NCBI RefSeq assembly: GCF_028867935.1
Contig: NZ_JAPQNS010000007.1
Coordinates: forward strand, 248,001 to 312,000
DNA: 64,000 nucleotides
Direction: 5' to 3'
Origin: Flavobacterium sp. SUN052
Lineage (GTDB): Bacteria; Bacteroidota; Bacteroidia; Flavobacteriales; Flavobacteriaceae
Below, one piece after another: positions 1 through 7,872 of the stretch (its first letter is position 1; each line of letters opens with the position of its first letter). Position numbers and translations under genes: made by a program. The notes below the pieces were generated by a model, which was not told the DNA's origin, made no database searches, and saw only the letters and a list, made by a program, of their open reading frames with translations.

Positions 1-1932
1 ATCCAGACGGGGCCGGGTATTTCAAAACCAGTTATTCATGGTTTATACAGCAACCGGATTCTGGTGCTGAACAACGGGATCCGGCAAGAAGATCAGCAAT
101 GGGGCAGCGAACACGCGCCACAGGTCGATCAGTTTGTTGCATCGCGACTTACGGTGATCAAGGGAGCAGCCAGCATCCGCTACGGCTCCGATGCCATTGG
201 TGGGGTCATTCTGGTAGAGCCCAAAGCCATGCCATCTAAACCTGGCATTCACGGTGAGGTAAACGCTGTAGGTGCCACTAACGGACGGATGGGTGCTACA
301 TCAGCATACGTAGAAGGGGCCGTACCGACGGGCCGGTTGAACGGCTTAAGCTGGCGGGTCCAGGGAACGCTCAAACGAGCCGGGTATGCTCAGGCACCGG
401 GTTATTTTCTCGAAAACACCAGTTTCCGGGAGCGTAATTTCTCCGGCGATCTTCATTATGATCACACCACATCAGCGAACCGGCACTGGGGAGCCGAAGT
501 GTATTACAGTCAATTCAACAATCAAATCGGCTTGTTTCGGGGGGCGCAGGTTGGCAGCCTGAGCGACCTGTACGCAGCCATTGCACGCGCCGAGCCCATT
601 GTTCAACCGGGCTTTTCGTATGATCTGGGCCGCCCCTACCAGAACGTTCACCATCAGCTGCTCAAAGGGCGAGCCTATTACCGCTCCAACCAATTTGGCG
701 AGTTGACTTTGACCGTCGCTCAACAACAGAACGTGCGTGAAGAGTTTGACTTACTGTCCTTTAGCCGCGTCGGAACTCCGGAACTGTACCTGAAACTGAA
801 TACCCGCACGGCTGATCTGGTCTGGGAACATCCAACCAAACGAGACCGGTTCGATGGTATCTGGTCGGGCAGTGTGGGGATCAATGCCCTCACGCAGGGC
901 AACGTTCGGCGATACCTGTTTCTGATTCCGAACTACCGGGCCAACGCGCTGAGTGGCTTTGCCATTGAACGCTATGCCCGCAATCGCTGGGTATTTGAAG
1001 GGGGGCTTCGCTACGACCTTCGGACGCTCAACGCTTTTTTTCTGGACGAAACCACCAATCAGGTTTTCTCGCGGTCGCACCAATGGGACAACGCTAACGG
1101 ATCGCTTGGGATTTCGTACCAGATACGCCCCGACCTGATATTCACCACAAACCTCAGTACGGCCTGGAGAGCCCCCAACGCCAGTGATCTTTACGCGAAT
1201 GGTCTGCACCAGAGTGGCGTCGCCTACGAACGGGGCAACCCTAATTTGAAACCCGAACAGGCGTATAATGGCAATCTCGCCCTGGCGTATACGGGCAAGC
1301 GATTGTCGGCAGAAATTGGTCTGTTCAACAACCTGATCAACAACTATATCTATTTAAAGCCTGACTCAGTTCCGGCCATTCGGCAGCGAGGAGCGTTCCC
1401 GGCGTATAGTTATGATCAGGTGCAGGCCACGTTCCGGGGCATCGACGCCACCGTCAGCTACAAACTCACCCAACAACTCGTGCTGACCTCCAAAACCTCA
1501 CTGCTTTGGGCCTACGACAAAACCAATCGAGACTATCTGGTGCTGGTGCCGCCAAACAGAACAGACAATAACCTTCGGTATGATTTTACTGACCGCACCG
1601 GCCAAGCGTGGCCCGGCCAGTCGGTGTCGGGGTTTTATGTTCAGGTTAGCGGGCTAGCGGTGGCCCGGCAAAATCGGGTTCCGGCGGTATCAAGCGAGGT
1701 TCTAAACGGAGTTCCTGTATTCAGGGGGGACTTTGCCCTTCCTCCACCCGGCTATTTTCTGGTGGGTGCCGAAACGGGTATGAATGTACAGCTTGGCAAA
1801 CAACCCATGAGCATCATCCTGACTGGATCAAACCTCCTCAACACCGCCTACCGTGACTACCTGAACCGGTTCCGGTACTTCGCCGATGAGCCGGGGCGGA
1901 ATATTAGTCTGAAAATCAAAACTCAATTCTAA
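1..1932 (+). CDS. TonB-dependent outer-membrane receptor (5' truncated by window edge)
   Basis: The reading frame is open from base 1, so the gene starts before the window. The first residues visible are late plug domain: an RILVLNNGIRQEDQQWG stretch, then HAPQVD and a VIKGAASIRYGSDAIGG motif typical of TonB plug domains. The rest is a beta-barrel with regularly spaced aromatic strands, ending in a terminal aromatic residue (KTQF) as expected for Bam recognition. Such receptors import metal complexes, cofactors or oligosaccharides across the outer membrane using TonB energy. The plug and barrel are not of SusC type, and no substrate can be read from the sequence. A small lipoprotein gene follows 39 bases downstream, so the two are probably co-transcribed. 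Confidence 0.92.
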   Translation: MQTGPGISKPVIHGLYSNRILVLNNGIRQEDQQWGSEHAPQVDQFVASRLTVIKGAASIRYGSDAIGGVILVEPKAMPSKPGIHGEVNAVGATNGRMGATSAYVEGAVPTGRLNGLSWRVQGTLKRAGYAQAPGYFLENTSFRERNFSGDLHYDHTTSANRHWGAEVYYSQFNNQIGLFRGAQVGSLSDLYAAIARAEPIVQPGFSYDLGRPYQNVHHQLLKGRAYYRSNQFGELTLTVAQQQNVREEFDLLSFSRVGTPELYLKLNTRTADLVWEHPTKRDRFDGIWSGSVGINALTQGNVRRYLFLIPNYRANALSGFAIERYARNRWVFEGGLRYDLRTLNAFFLDETTNQVFSRSHQWDNANGSLGISYQIRPDLIFTTNLSTAWRAPNASDLYANGLHQSGVAYERGNPNLKPEQAYNGNLALAYTGKRLSAEIGLFNNLINNYIYLKPDSVPAIRQRGAFPAYSYDQVQATFRGIDATVSYKLTQQLVLTSKTSLLWAYDKTNRDYLVLVPPNRTDNNLRYDFTDRTGQAWPGQSVSGFYVQVSGLAVARQNRVPAVSSEVLNGVPVFRGDFALPPPGYFLVGAETGMNVQLGKQPMSIILTGSNLLNTAYRDYLNRFRYFADEPGRNISLKIKTQF

Positions 1933-1971
1933 ATCCGTGTCATCCGCGTTCCAATTCAATCCCCACAAACC

Positions 1972-2535
1972 ATGTTCAAAAGACAACACCTCCTTTGGCT
2001 ATCAGTACTCACTTTGTTGGCAGGAGCCTGCACCGGCGACGAAGAAAATGTTGCCCCTACTGAAGACAACGAGCGAATCACTACCGTCGCACTGGAATTT
2101 ACCAGCAAGGGTTCCACGGTTGAGACAATTACAGCGACTATAGATGGCTTGTCGGCCGATGGAACCCAACCTAATTCAGCCTCGGCAACGGTGTTGCTCA
2201 AACCCAACGCGACCTATTCGATGCGGATTCTGTTGAGCGACAAGACAAAAACACTTACTACCGATATTTCGGCAGCGATCAAAGCCGAAGCCAACGAACA
2301 CTTAGTTGTATATAAGCCATCAACGGGTCTCAACATGACCGTTGCCCCTAACGACCGTGATACCAATCCCACGCCCGGCCCCTACCCTATTGGTTTGACT
2401 GCCGATGTAACAACGGGGGCAGCCAGTACGGGCAAACTCAACGTTGTTTTACGCCATCAGCCCAATGTTAAAAACGGCACCGCTACACCCGGAACCTCCG
2501 ATTTGGATGTCAATTTTGACGTGATGGTGAAGTAG
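1972..2535 (+). CDS. Small secreted lipoprotein downstream of TonB receptor
   Basis: This 187-residue protein starts with a lipoprotein signal (MFKRQHLLWLSVLTLLAGAC) whose lipobox LAGAC would give a lipidated Cys20. The mature part is a single small domain rich in Thr, Ser and beta-strand-like segments, with a proline-rich NPTPGPYP loop and a final hydrophobic strand (VNFDVMVK). I recognise no enzyme motif. Bacteroidota often pair a TonB-dependent receptor with a small cell-surface or periplasmic lipoprotein of this size, so a role as accessory ligand-binding protein for the upstream receptor is inferred. It lies 39 bases after the receptor stop, on the same strand. Confidence 0.8.
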   Translation: MFKRQHLLWLSVLTLLAGACTGDEENVAPTEDNERITTVALEFTSKGSTVETITATIDGLSADGTQPNSASATVLLKPNATYSMRILLSDKTKTLTTDISAAIKAEANEHLVVYKPSTGLNMTVAPNDRDTNPTPGPYPIGLTADVTTGAASTGKLNVVLRHQPNVKNGTATPGTSDLDVNFDVMVK

Positions 2536-2566
2536 CCTCTTCATTAAACACGACCCCACTCACCCA

Positions 2567-2597
2567 TTTTGTATAGCGACCTTTGCGCTTACCTTTG
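2567..2597 (+). promoter_or_regulatory. Bacteroidota-type promoter of the ROK kinase gene
   Basis: TTTG at 2568-2571 is followed after 18 bases by TACCTTTG at 2590-2597, a full match to the -7 consensus TAnnTTTG used by the Bacteroidota primary sigma factor. Transcription would start near 2604, about 20 bases before the ATG at 2623. The stretch between contains near-repeats of the form (A)CCTTTGCG. Confidence 0.6.
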
Positions 2598-2622
2598 CGT
2601 CTTGGCGGTAAAAGAAAGCTAT

Positions 2623-3552
2623 ATGAAATTAGGTATTGAAATAGGGGGAACGAAAGTGCAACTCTTTGCGGCCGATGGCTCGGGGCAAGTTCAGCAACGG
2701 TTCCGCTACGAAGTCGATAAAAAAAAAGGGGCAAACGGAATTCTGGATGCCATCACCCAAACGCTTCGCCAGCTTCATCAACCTGCTACCGCGGTGGGAG
2801 TGGGCTTTGGTGGCCCCGTCAACAGCGAATCAGGTCAAATCAGCACGTCGTACCAGATTGAGGGTTGGGCGGGGCTTAACCTGATGAACTGGTTTACTGA
2901 GCAAACTCAGGCCCAAACCATTCGAATTGAAAACGATGCCAACGTAGCAGCCCTCGGCGAGGCTTTGCATGGAGCCGGACGTGGCTACCGGCATGTTTTT
3001 TATGTTACGATAGGCAGTGGTATCGGCGGAGGTATGGTGGTGGATGGTCAGATTTACCACGGAGCCATGCCTGGAGAAGCGGAACTTGGTCATTTGTGGC
3101 TGGTGCCTCCCGGCAACGATTCGCCGGGGCAAACCCTGGAAGAGACCTGTTCGGGCTGGGCTATGGATCGCCAGATACGAGATCTGTTGCCTCAGCTTCC
3201 CACCGACTCTCCTCTCCGCCAAATGGTTGAAGCCGCCACCAATGAGGGTCGTGTGGGCGGAGAAGCCCGGTTCCTACACTCGGCATACGAGCAGGGCGAT
3301 ACCGTTGCCCGTATGCTGATTGAGCAGGTTGGCTCGGTACTGGCGCTCGGACTATCGCACGCTACGCACTTGTTCCACCCACAGGTCATCGTACTCGGGG
3401 GTGGTTTGTCGCTTATTGGCGAGCCGTTACGGGTAGCCGTAAAAAATGCGCTCGAACGTTTCGTGATGAAGGCGTTTCGTCCCGCACCCTTAGTTTTTCT
3501 GGCCCAACTCCGTGAAGACGCTGTTCCAATGGGAGCGCTGGCTATGCTGTAA
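2623..3552 (+). CDS. ROK-family sugar kinase (glucokinase/fructokinase-like)
   Basis: This 309-residue protein phosphorylates a hexose-type sugar with ATP in the cytoplasm, judging by family. The ATG at 2623 is chosen because the protein then begins directly with the ROK phosphate-1 motif (MKLGIEIGGTKVQ). A conserved ENDANVAALGEA segment carries the catalytic Asp, followed by a glycine-rich IGSGIGGG loop and GEAELGH. The CxCGxxGC zinc cluster of most ROK kinases is missing; only one Cys (ETCSGWAMD) remains in that region. A GmhA-like sugar-phosphate isomerase follows 112 bases downstream, suggesting a joint kinase/isomerase step in sugar or heptose metabolism. Substrate is unknown. Confidence 0.88.
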   Translation: MKLGIEIGGTKVQLFAADGSGQVQQRFRYEVDKKKGANGILDAITQTLRQLHQPATAVGVGFGGPVNSESGQISTSYQIEGWAGLNLMNWFTEQTQAQTIRIENDANVAALGEALHGAGRGYRHVFYVTIGSGIGGGMVVDGQIYHGAMPGEAELGHLWLVPPGNDSPGQTLEETCSGWAMDRQIRDLLPQLPTDSPLRQMVEAATNEGRVGGEARFLHSAYEQGDTVARMLIEQVGSVLALGLSHATHLFHPQVIVLGGGLSLIGEPLRVAVKNALERFVMKAFRPAPLVFLAQLREDAVPMGALAML

Positions 3553-3554
3553 AA

Positions 3555-3650
3555 TAGTCATTATGCGTTGCTGTCATCCATTGTCATTGAGTGGTCAGGC
3601 GTTGTTTTACGATATAATGACTACTTTATAACAGCAACACATAATGACAA
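3555..3650. repeat. Intergenic imperfect palindrome, GTCATT family, copy 1
   Basis: Arms 3555-3574 and 3631-3650 are reverse complements at 18 of 20 positions. They are rich in GTCATT/AATGAC, and further TGTCATT and AATGACTA copies lie inside and just after the arms. The palindrome fills the gap between the ROK kinase stop and the isomerase start. Similar elements occur at 31929-32021 and 46026-46090. A terminator or interspersed repeat role is inferred. Confidence 0.6.
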
Positions 3651-3664
3651 TAAATGACTAAAAA

Positions 3665-4237
3665 ATGACCTACTTCTCCCAATACCTTTCTCAACAAAAA
3701 GCCGCTTACGATTCTATTTCGCCCGATCAGGTTGCCCAGATAACCGAGTTAGTAAAGCACTGCTGGCAGGAAGACCGGCAACTGTTTGTGTTTGGCAATG
3801 GTGGTAGCGCGGCCAACGCATCTCACTTCATCACTGACCTTGGCAAAGGTGCTTCGGACCGGGTCCAGCGCGATGGTTTGGGCAAACGATTCCGTTGCCT
3901 TTCGCTCAACGATAACACGGCCTGGATAACGGCTCTTGGCAACGATTACAGCTACGACGACGTATTTGTTGGACAACTACAGAACTACGCCCGACCCGGC
4001 GACCTTGTTCTGACAATGAGCGTCAGTGGCAACTCACCCAACCTAGTAAAGGCTATTAAATGGGCCAATGACAACGGTCTGAATACCATTGCCCTGGTTG
4101 GTGGAAAGCGTGGGCAACTCGCTGATTTAGCGAATCTTGTGCTTGTAATCGACTCCGAACATTACGGACGAGTAGAAGATGCACACATGACGGTTTGCCA
4201 CATGATATGTTATTATTTTATGGAAGCCATTAAATAA
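3665..4237 (+). CDS. SIS-domain sugar-phosphate isomerase, GmhA-like
   Basis: This 190-residue single SIS-domain protein resembles D-sedoheptulose-7-phosphate isomerase. It has FGNGGSAANASHF (phosphosugar-binding loop, aligning with GNGGSAADAQH in GmhA), a second SIS Ser-rich loop (MSVSGNSPNL), and a C-terminal RVEDAHMTVCH that aligns with the RIQExHxxxxH metal-site segment. The His residues are kept but Gln is Glu and two neighbouring acidic residues are swapped, so substrate may differ from classical GmhA. It follows a ROK kinase on the same strand, and an enzyme pair acting on one sugar phosphate, perhaps for envelope glycoconjugates, is inferred. Confidence 0.85.
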   Translation: MTYFSQYLSQQKAAYDSISPDQVAQITELVKHCWQEDRQLFVFGNGGSAANASHFITDLGKGASDRVQRDGLGKRFRCLSLNDNTAWITALGNDYSYDDVFVGQLQNYARPGDLVLTMSVSGNSPNLVKAIKWANDNGLNTIALVGGKRGQLADLANLVLVIDSEHYGRVEDAHMTVCHMICYYFMEAIK

Positions 4238-4300
4238 TAAAAAAAGTCTAACTTTCAGGCAGTTAACTTAGTTAAGGCAGAAACCCAAACTCAGCCAGTC

Positions 4301-5158
4301 ATGAAACAAACCTTTACTTTATTTTTCTTCATGATTGCCACGCTCCAGGGCGTAGCGCAGGGTCTGGTCGACTATTACCAGACGGGGGGCGTTAGAAGTC
4401 GCAAGCAGCAGAATCAACTGCACATGCGCTTCGATCCTTACTTGGCTCCTCAGTGGTATCTGATGACCGAGGGCTTCGTCCGGCGCGATAAGGGCACGCT
4501 TGATCAATCCTTGAATGGATTACTAACTACAAGCTCTGTCACTAGCCTTGGGTGGAGCGTTGGTGGTGGAGTAACGTTTCGTAATAAATGGGCAGTCGAA
4601 GCAGGTCTGGCTCAATCGCCCGTTCATAACGATGCGCACGTCAATAGCCGCCCACCCGTTTCAGTGGTAACACGGGGCGATCGGGGCAGCGTTTTTTTAC
4701 GTGGTAAATTGGCCTTGCTCAGTACAAGCAAGCAGTGGCATCGCTCTGGATTCTGGCTGACTGGTGGCGTTTGGGCTACACCTAATGAAGGCGATCTAAA
4801 AGATCAGTACACCGTTACAGGCTACACCCGCCGAGGTTTCGATGCTGTCGACAAAATGACCCTGATTACGCGCTCACAAACCAGTAACAATTTGACGGGT
4901 CTTCTCGAACTGGGCCTTGAATACCGGGTTCGTTTGTCAAAACAGATTGATGTAGGTGCCTTTGCCCGCCACAACTGGGGTCTTGGCGACGCCCTCACCA
5001 CTGATATTTCGTACCAGATGAACGACCGGTTTGTTGGACAGACTACGCTGCGGGCTAAAGGAACCGGAGCCAGTTATGGGTTGACCATGCGGTATATCTT
5101 CCAACACCCTACGGTTGCGACAAAATCTTCTCTCTACCAGTTGAAGGGAAACCGGTAG
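4301..5158 (+). CDS. Secreted protein, probable outer-membrane beta-barrel
   Basis: This 285-residue protein has a signal peptide (MKQTFTLFFFMIATLQGVAQ) and then alternating polar/aromatic segments typical of small beta-barrels (for example WYLMTEGFVRRD, SLGWSVGGGVTFRNKWAVEAGL, LLELGLEYRVRLSKQIDVGAF). The last barrel-like strand ends in MRYIFQH and is followed by ~17 polar residues rather than the usual terminal aromatic. I do not recognise a named family. It starts 63 bases after the isomerase gene and a 7-of-8 match to the -7 element (TAACTTTC, 4249-4256) lies upstream, so it may have its own promoter. It ends immediately before a large palindrome. Confidence 0.75.
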   Translation: MKQTFTLFFFMIATLQGVAQGLVDYYQTGGVRSRKQQNQLHMRFDPYLAPQWYLMTEGFVRRDKGTLDQSLNGLLTTSSVTSLGWSVGGGVTFRNKWAVEAGLAQSPVHNDAHVNSRPPVSVVTRGDRGSVFLRGKLALLSTSKQWHRSGFWLTGGVWATPNEGDLKDQYTVTGYTRRGFDAVDKMTLITRSQTSNNLTGLLELGLEYRVRLSKQIDVGAFARHNWGLGDALTTDISYQMNDRFVGQTTLRAKGTGASYGLTMRYIFQHPTVATKSSLYQLKGNR

Positions 5159-5159
5159 A

Positions 5160-5256
5160 ATTTCGGATTGGGGATTTATGATTTCGGATTCAAACTGACG
5201 AAAGCAAACACATGCGTCAGCAATAAATCCGAAATCATAAATCCCCAATCCGAAAT
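5160..5256. repeat. Large palindrome at convergent gene junction, ATTTCGGATT family, copy 1
   Basis: Arms 5160-5190 and 5226-5256 are perfect 31-base reverse complements. The 35-base loop contains a second small stem (CTGACG/CGTCAG). The element starts two bases after the upstream plus-strand stop and its last base is the first base of the TCA that encodes the stop of the minus-strand gene. The 17 bases at 5214-5230 recur exactly at 50637-50653 in the second copy. A bidirectional terminator or mobile-repeat origin is inferred. Confidence 0.85.
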
Positions 5257-5963
5257 CAAGAGTACCGGTCATTGCGCCACGGATAAGCCGTATCCGAATA
5301 GCCGCGCTCTTCCCAGAAACCCAGTCGGTTCTGATTCAGAAACTCGATTCGTTTAATCCATTTTGAGCCTTTCCAAGCGTAGAGTTGGGGCGTAATCATC
5401 CGTAACGGACCGCCATGTTCTTTTGTCAGCGGTTGTCCGTCAGCCGTATGCACCAACAACACATCTGGTTTAAGGGCTTCTTCCAGCGAAACGTTCGTTG
5501 AATAACCATCGTACCCATAGCACATGATGTGGGTAGCAGAACCTTTAGGATCAACCAGGGCGGCTATATCCATAAACCGCACACCCACCCAGGGCACATC
5601 TAGCCGCGACCAGGTCGTAACACAATGGAAATCGCTGGTGTCTTCTGCCTGCGGGAGGGCCATCAAATCATCCCATTTCAACCGAACAGGATTGTTAACC
5701 TCTCCATCGACATTCAGTTGCCATTTGTCTAATGGAATAGCAGGTTGATAGCCCAGATCAAGCACCGGCCATTTCGCCGTTACTGTTTGACCAATCGGTA
5801 CCTGTGGCATCCCATGACGGTTAGCCGGACCTGTACCCCGCGCCCGATTGGGGCCCGCCAACTGATCCGACATCGAAGGGGTATTCGCTATTTTATCCTC
5901 AAACCGGCGTTTCAGCTTCATTCGAGCCTCTACAATGCGGTCTAACTTCTCGTTCGATTCCAT
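5256..5963 (-). CDS. Sulfite-oxidase-family molybdopterin oxidoreductase
   Basis: This 235-residue protein matches the molybdopterin-binding core of the sulfite oxidase/YedY (MsrP) superfamily. It shows the DFHCVTTWSRLD motif with Cys114 as the expected molybdenum ligand, a W-GVRF segment, HTADGQPLTKEHGGPLR and the WKGSKWIK region near the C-terminus. There is no signal peptide or Tat motif, so it is probably cytoplasmic, unlike MsrP. It also lacks the C-terminal dimerisation domain of true sulfite oxidases. Substrate is unknown. Its stop codon abuts the 5160-5256 palindrome. A ModE-type regulator sits elsewhere in the window (40578-40910), consistent with molybdenum use by this organism. Confidence 0.85.
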   Translation of the reverse strand: MESNEKLDRIVEARMKLKRRFEDKIANTPSMSDQLAGPNRARGTGPANRHGMPQVPIGQTVTAKWPVLDLGYQPAIPLDKWQLNVDGEVNNPVRLKWDDLMALPQAEDTSDFHCVTTWSRLDVPWVGVRFMDIAALVDPKGSATHIMCYGYDGYSTNVSLEEALKPDVLLVHTADGQPLTKEHGGPLRMITPQLYAWKGSKWIKRIEFLNQNRLGFWEERGYSDTAYPWRNDRYS

Positions 5964-6008
5964 GTGAAGATTAACGGGAAACGAGCGTCGAAAGTTTTTG
6001 TAAGCAAT

Positions 6009-7412
6009 TTACTTGACGCCTTTCATCATCACGGCGCTGTCGTTGATCTCGAAGGCTTTGTTTTTGAGCAAATTGAGCACCTCGGCACCGGCAAGCAACA
6101 CCGGACCGTAGCTATGAGCGGCATACACATTGATGGGTCGGTGGTAGTAAAATGCTGGATCAAAAGCCATCCCTGTTCCAACACAAGTGCCTTCGACCTG
6201 CCCTCCTGCTGTAACCTTGGTCGACACAGCGTTCCAGGCTAGCAGTGTCATTGGCGAATAAGCCTGCGCATCGATCCAGCCCCGATTGATAGCCCGAGCC
6301 AGGCAATAAGTATAAATTGCGGTGGCTGATGTTTCCAGGTATGAATCGGGCCGGTCGATGAGTTGATGCCAGAAACCCGAACCAGACTGGTGCGCAGCTA
6401 GCCCCCGCACGTGCGCTTGTAGCAAAGCCAGCACCGCTGCCCGCCCTGGATGATTTTCGGGCAGAACATCCAGCAGTTCCACTTTCGTCATGATAGCCCA
6501 GCCGTTGGCTCTCGCCCAGTGAAATTCAGGGTGAACATTCATGCCCTCAACCCAACCGTGCATATACAGTCCCAGTTGCGGGTTGAACATTCGTTTGGAG
6601 AACTGCATCACCTGCTTCACAGCTTCATCATAATATTTTGAATCGCCAGTCAGTTTGCCCATTTGAGCAATTGCAGGAACACCCATAAACAGATCGTCGA
6701 GCCAGAGCGTGCGGGGCAGCGGCCGATTGCGAGCCAGTGTTCCGTCAGCCAATCGAAACTCCTTGTTCATGATATAAGCGATATAAGCGTCGATTTGCGG
6801 GCGAAAGTTGGTTGCAGTCCCATCGGCATTGCGCGGTATTCCAGTGCGGGTTGCTTTGATCATGGCTGCACACATCGCTCCCGCATCATCGAGCGCATGA
6901 GGGGCCAGCATCTGCCGAAATGGTGTATTAGCGGTCGGATCGGCCTTTACCTGGGCCGCAAAATACGGACTAAGCCGGGTCAGAAAGTCGAGCCGCTCGC
7001 TGGTGTATTTGGCGTATCGCGGGTCGCCGGTGGCCTCGCTTGCCAGCAGCATTCCGGCATAGGTTACACCCCATTCGTAGCTGGCTAGCCGGTAATCGCC
7101 GGGTTTCACAATAGCGTTTGATAGTACTGTAGCATCACTGAGTTGTTTTACGTCAGTAATGGGTTTATTAGTCTTTTTATTGACGATTTGAGCAGGGGTT
7201 GTAGCGTCTAAATAGGTATACACCCGGTTTAGCACCGATGTTACATCAGCAGGTTTGGGCGAGCCATAGGGAACGGGGTAGTCGGGTTGCAGCGCGTGCA
7301 AGGGGGTCGTTGTGTCGTTGGCTTTGGGTGCATTCTGAGCCAACAGGGATGTACCAAAAGGAACAGTGAGCAACAGGCCGAAAGTCAATTTCGACAATAC
7401 AGGATAAGACAT
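6009..7412 (-). CDS. GH88/GH105-type unsaturated glucuronyl/rhamnogalacturonyl hydrolase
   Basis: This 467-residue secreted protein probably removes the unsaturated uronic acid left on oligosaccharides by polysaccharide lyases. The start at 7412 is preferred over an upstream one because the protein then opens with a signal peptide (MSYPVLSKLTFGLLLTVPFG...LLAQ). The (alpha/alpha)6-barrel signatures include LWLDDLFMGVPAIAQ with the likely catalytic Asp, MHGWVEG, HWARANGWAIM, and a late SGSGFWHQLID. It ends 46 bases upstream of the oxidoreductase start on the same strand. No polysaccharide lyase or other glycoside hydrolase is nearby, so it is not part of a recognisable utilisation locus here. 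Confidence 0.83.
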   Translation of the reverse strand: MSYPVLSKLTFGLLLTVPFGTSLLAQNAPKANDTTTPLHALQPDYPVPYGSPKPADVTSVLNRVYTYLDATTPAQIVNKKTNKPITDVKQLSDATVLSNAIVKPGDYRLASYEWGVTYAGMLLASEATGDPRYAKYTSERLDFLTRLSPYFAAQVKADPTANTPFRQMLAPHALDDAGAMCAAMIKATRTGIPRNADGTATNFRPQIDAYIAYIMNKEFRLADGTLARNRPLPRTLWLDDLFMGVPAIAQMGKLTGDSKYYDEAVKQVMQFSKRMFNPQLGLYMHGWVEGMNVHPEFHWARANGWAIMTKVELLDVLPENHPGRAAVLALLQAHVRGLAAHQSGSGFWHQLIDRPDSYLETSATAIYTYCLARAINRGWIDAQAYSPMTLLAWNAVSTKVTAGGQVEGTCVGTGMAFDPAFYYHRPINVYAAHSYGPVLLAGAEVLNLLKNKAFEINDSAVMMKGVK

Positions 7413-7609
7413 GGAGCACAAGTTTGGTGGCAATTCACCCTTTAAAGTAATTGCCGGGGGCAGTTTTACCCCGGAAAGCCTGCAAATTAAGCAGGCCGAA
7501 CAAGTCATCTTTCCTAGTCTTTTACCTCTCCAATTATCTACATGGAGCGGGTTACTGCACTGAGGCTGTTTTCGGTGGGTTGGTGCTAGTGTGATTTCAG
7601 GTCTTTTGG

Positions 7610-7617
7610 TATCTTTG
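7610..7617 (+). promoter_or_regulatory. -7 promoter element before Uma2 remnant
   Basis: TATCTTTG fits the Bacteroidota -7 consensus TAnnTTTG and lies 34 bases before the ATG of the truncated Uma2 reading frame. No clear -33 TTTG at the right spacing was seen. Confidence 0.35.
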
Positions 7618-7651
7618 AAAAAAACTCAACCGCTACGGTGGCCTAACGATT

Positions 7652-7780
7652 ATGGAAGCAGTCGTCGATATATCAGCCTACGAACTCGAAAGAGGAAAAC
7701 CCATGCCCAATCTTATTCATGGTGTTATTCAGGGGAATATCGTTTTTGAACTGAAATTGCGGCATCGGGCTGACGACTAA
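7652..7780 (+). pseudogene. Uma2-family endonuclease remnant (N-terminus only)
   Basis: A 42-codon open frame (ATG 7652, TAA 7778-7780) contains SAYELERGKPMPNLIHGVIQ, which closely matches the N-terminal signature of Uma2/DUF820 putative endonucleases (usually ~190 residues). The frame ends after ELKLRHRADD and I see no continuation of the PD-(D/E)XK core downstream, only ~90 bases before the next gene. It is therefore a decayed fragment. An apparently intact distant Uma2-like gene lies at 18282-18731. Confidence 0.6.
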
Positions 7781-7872
7781 AATGTCTGCGGTCTAACCCC
7801 TAGAAACCTATTATCAATTGCCCTACGCATCCAATCGCCACCAGCCCTGTTTCACTACTCTTTTGGACGCAT

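Noticed and set aside
5168..5356. Short frames encoding a DFGF-like peptide at 5168-5356 and again at 50580-50825
   Set aside because: They are translations of the palindromic repeats, running on antisense into neighbouring genes. The similarity reflects the DNA repeat, not a conserved peptide.
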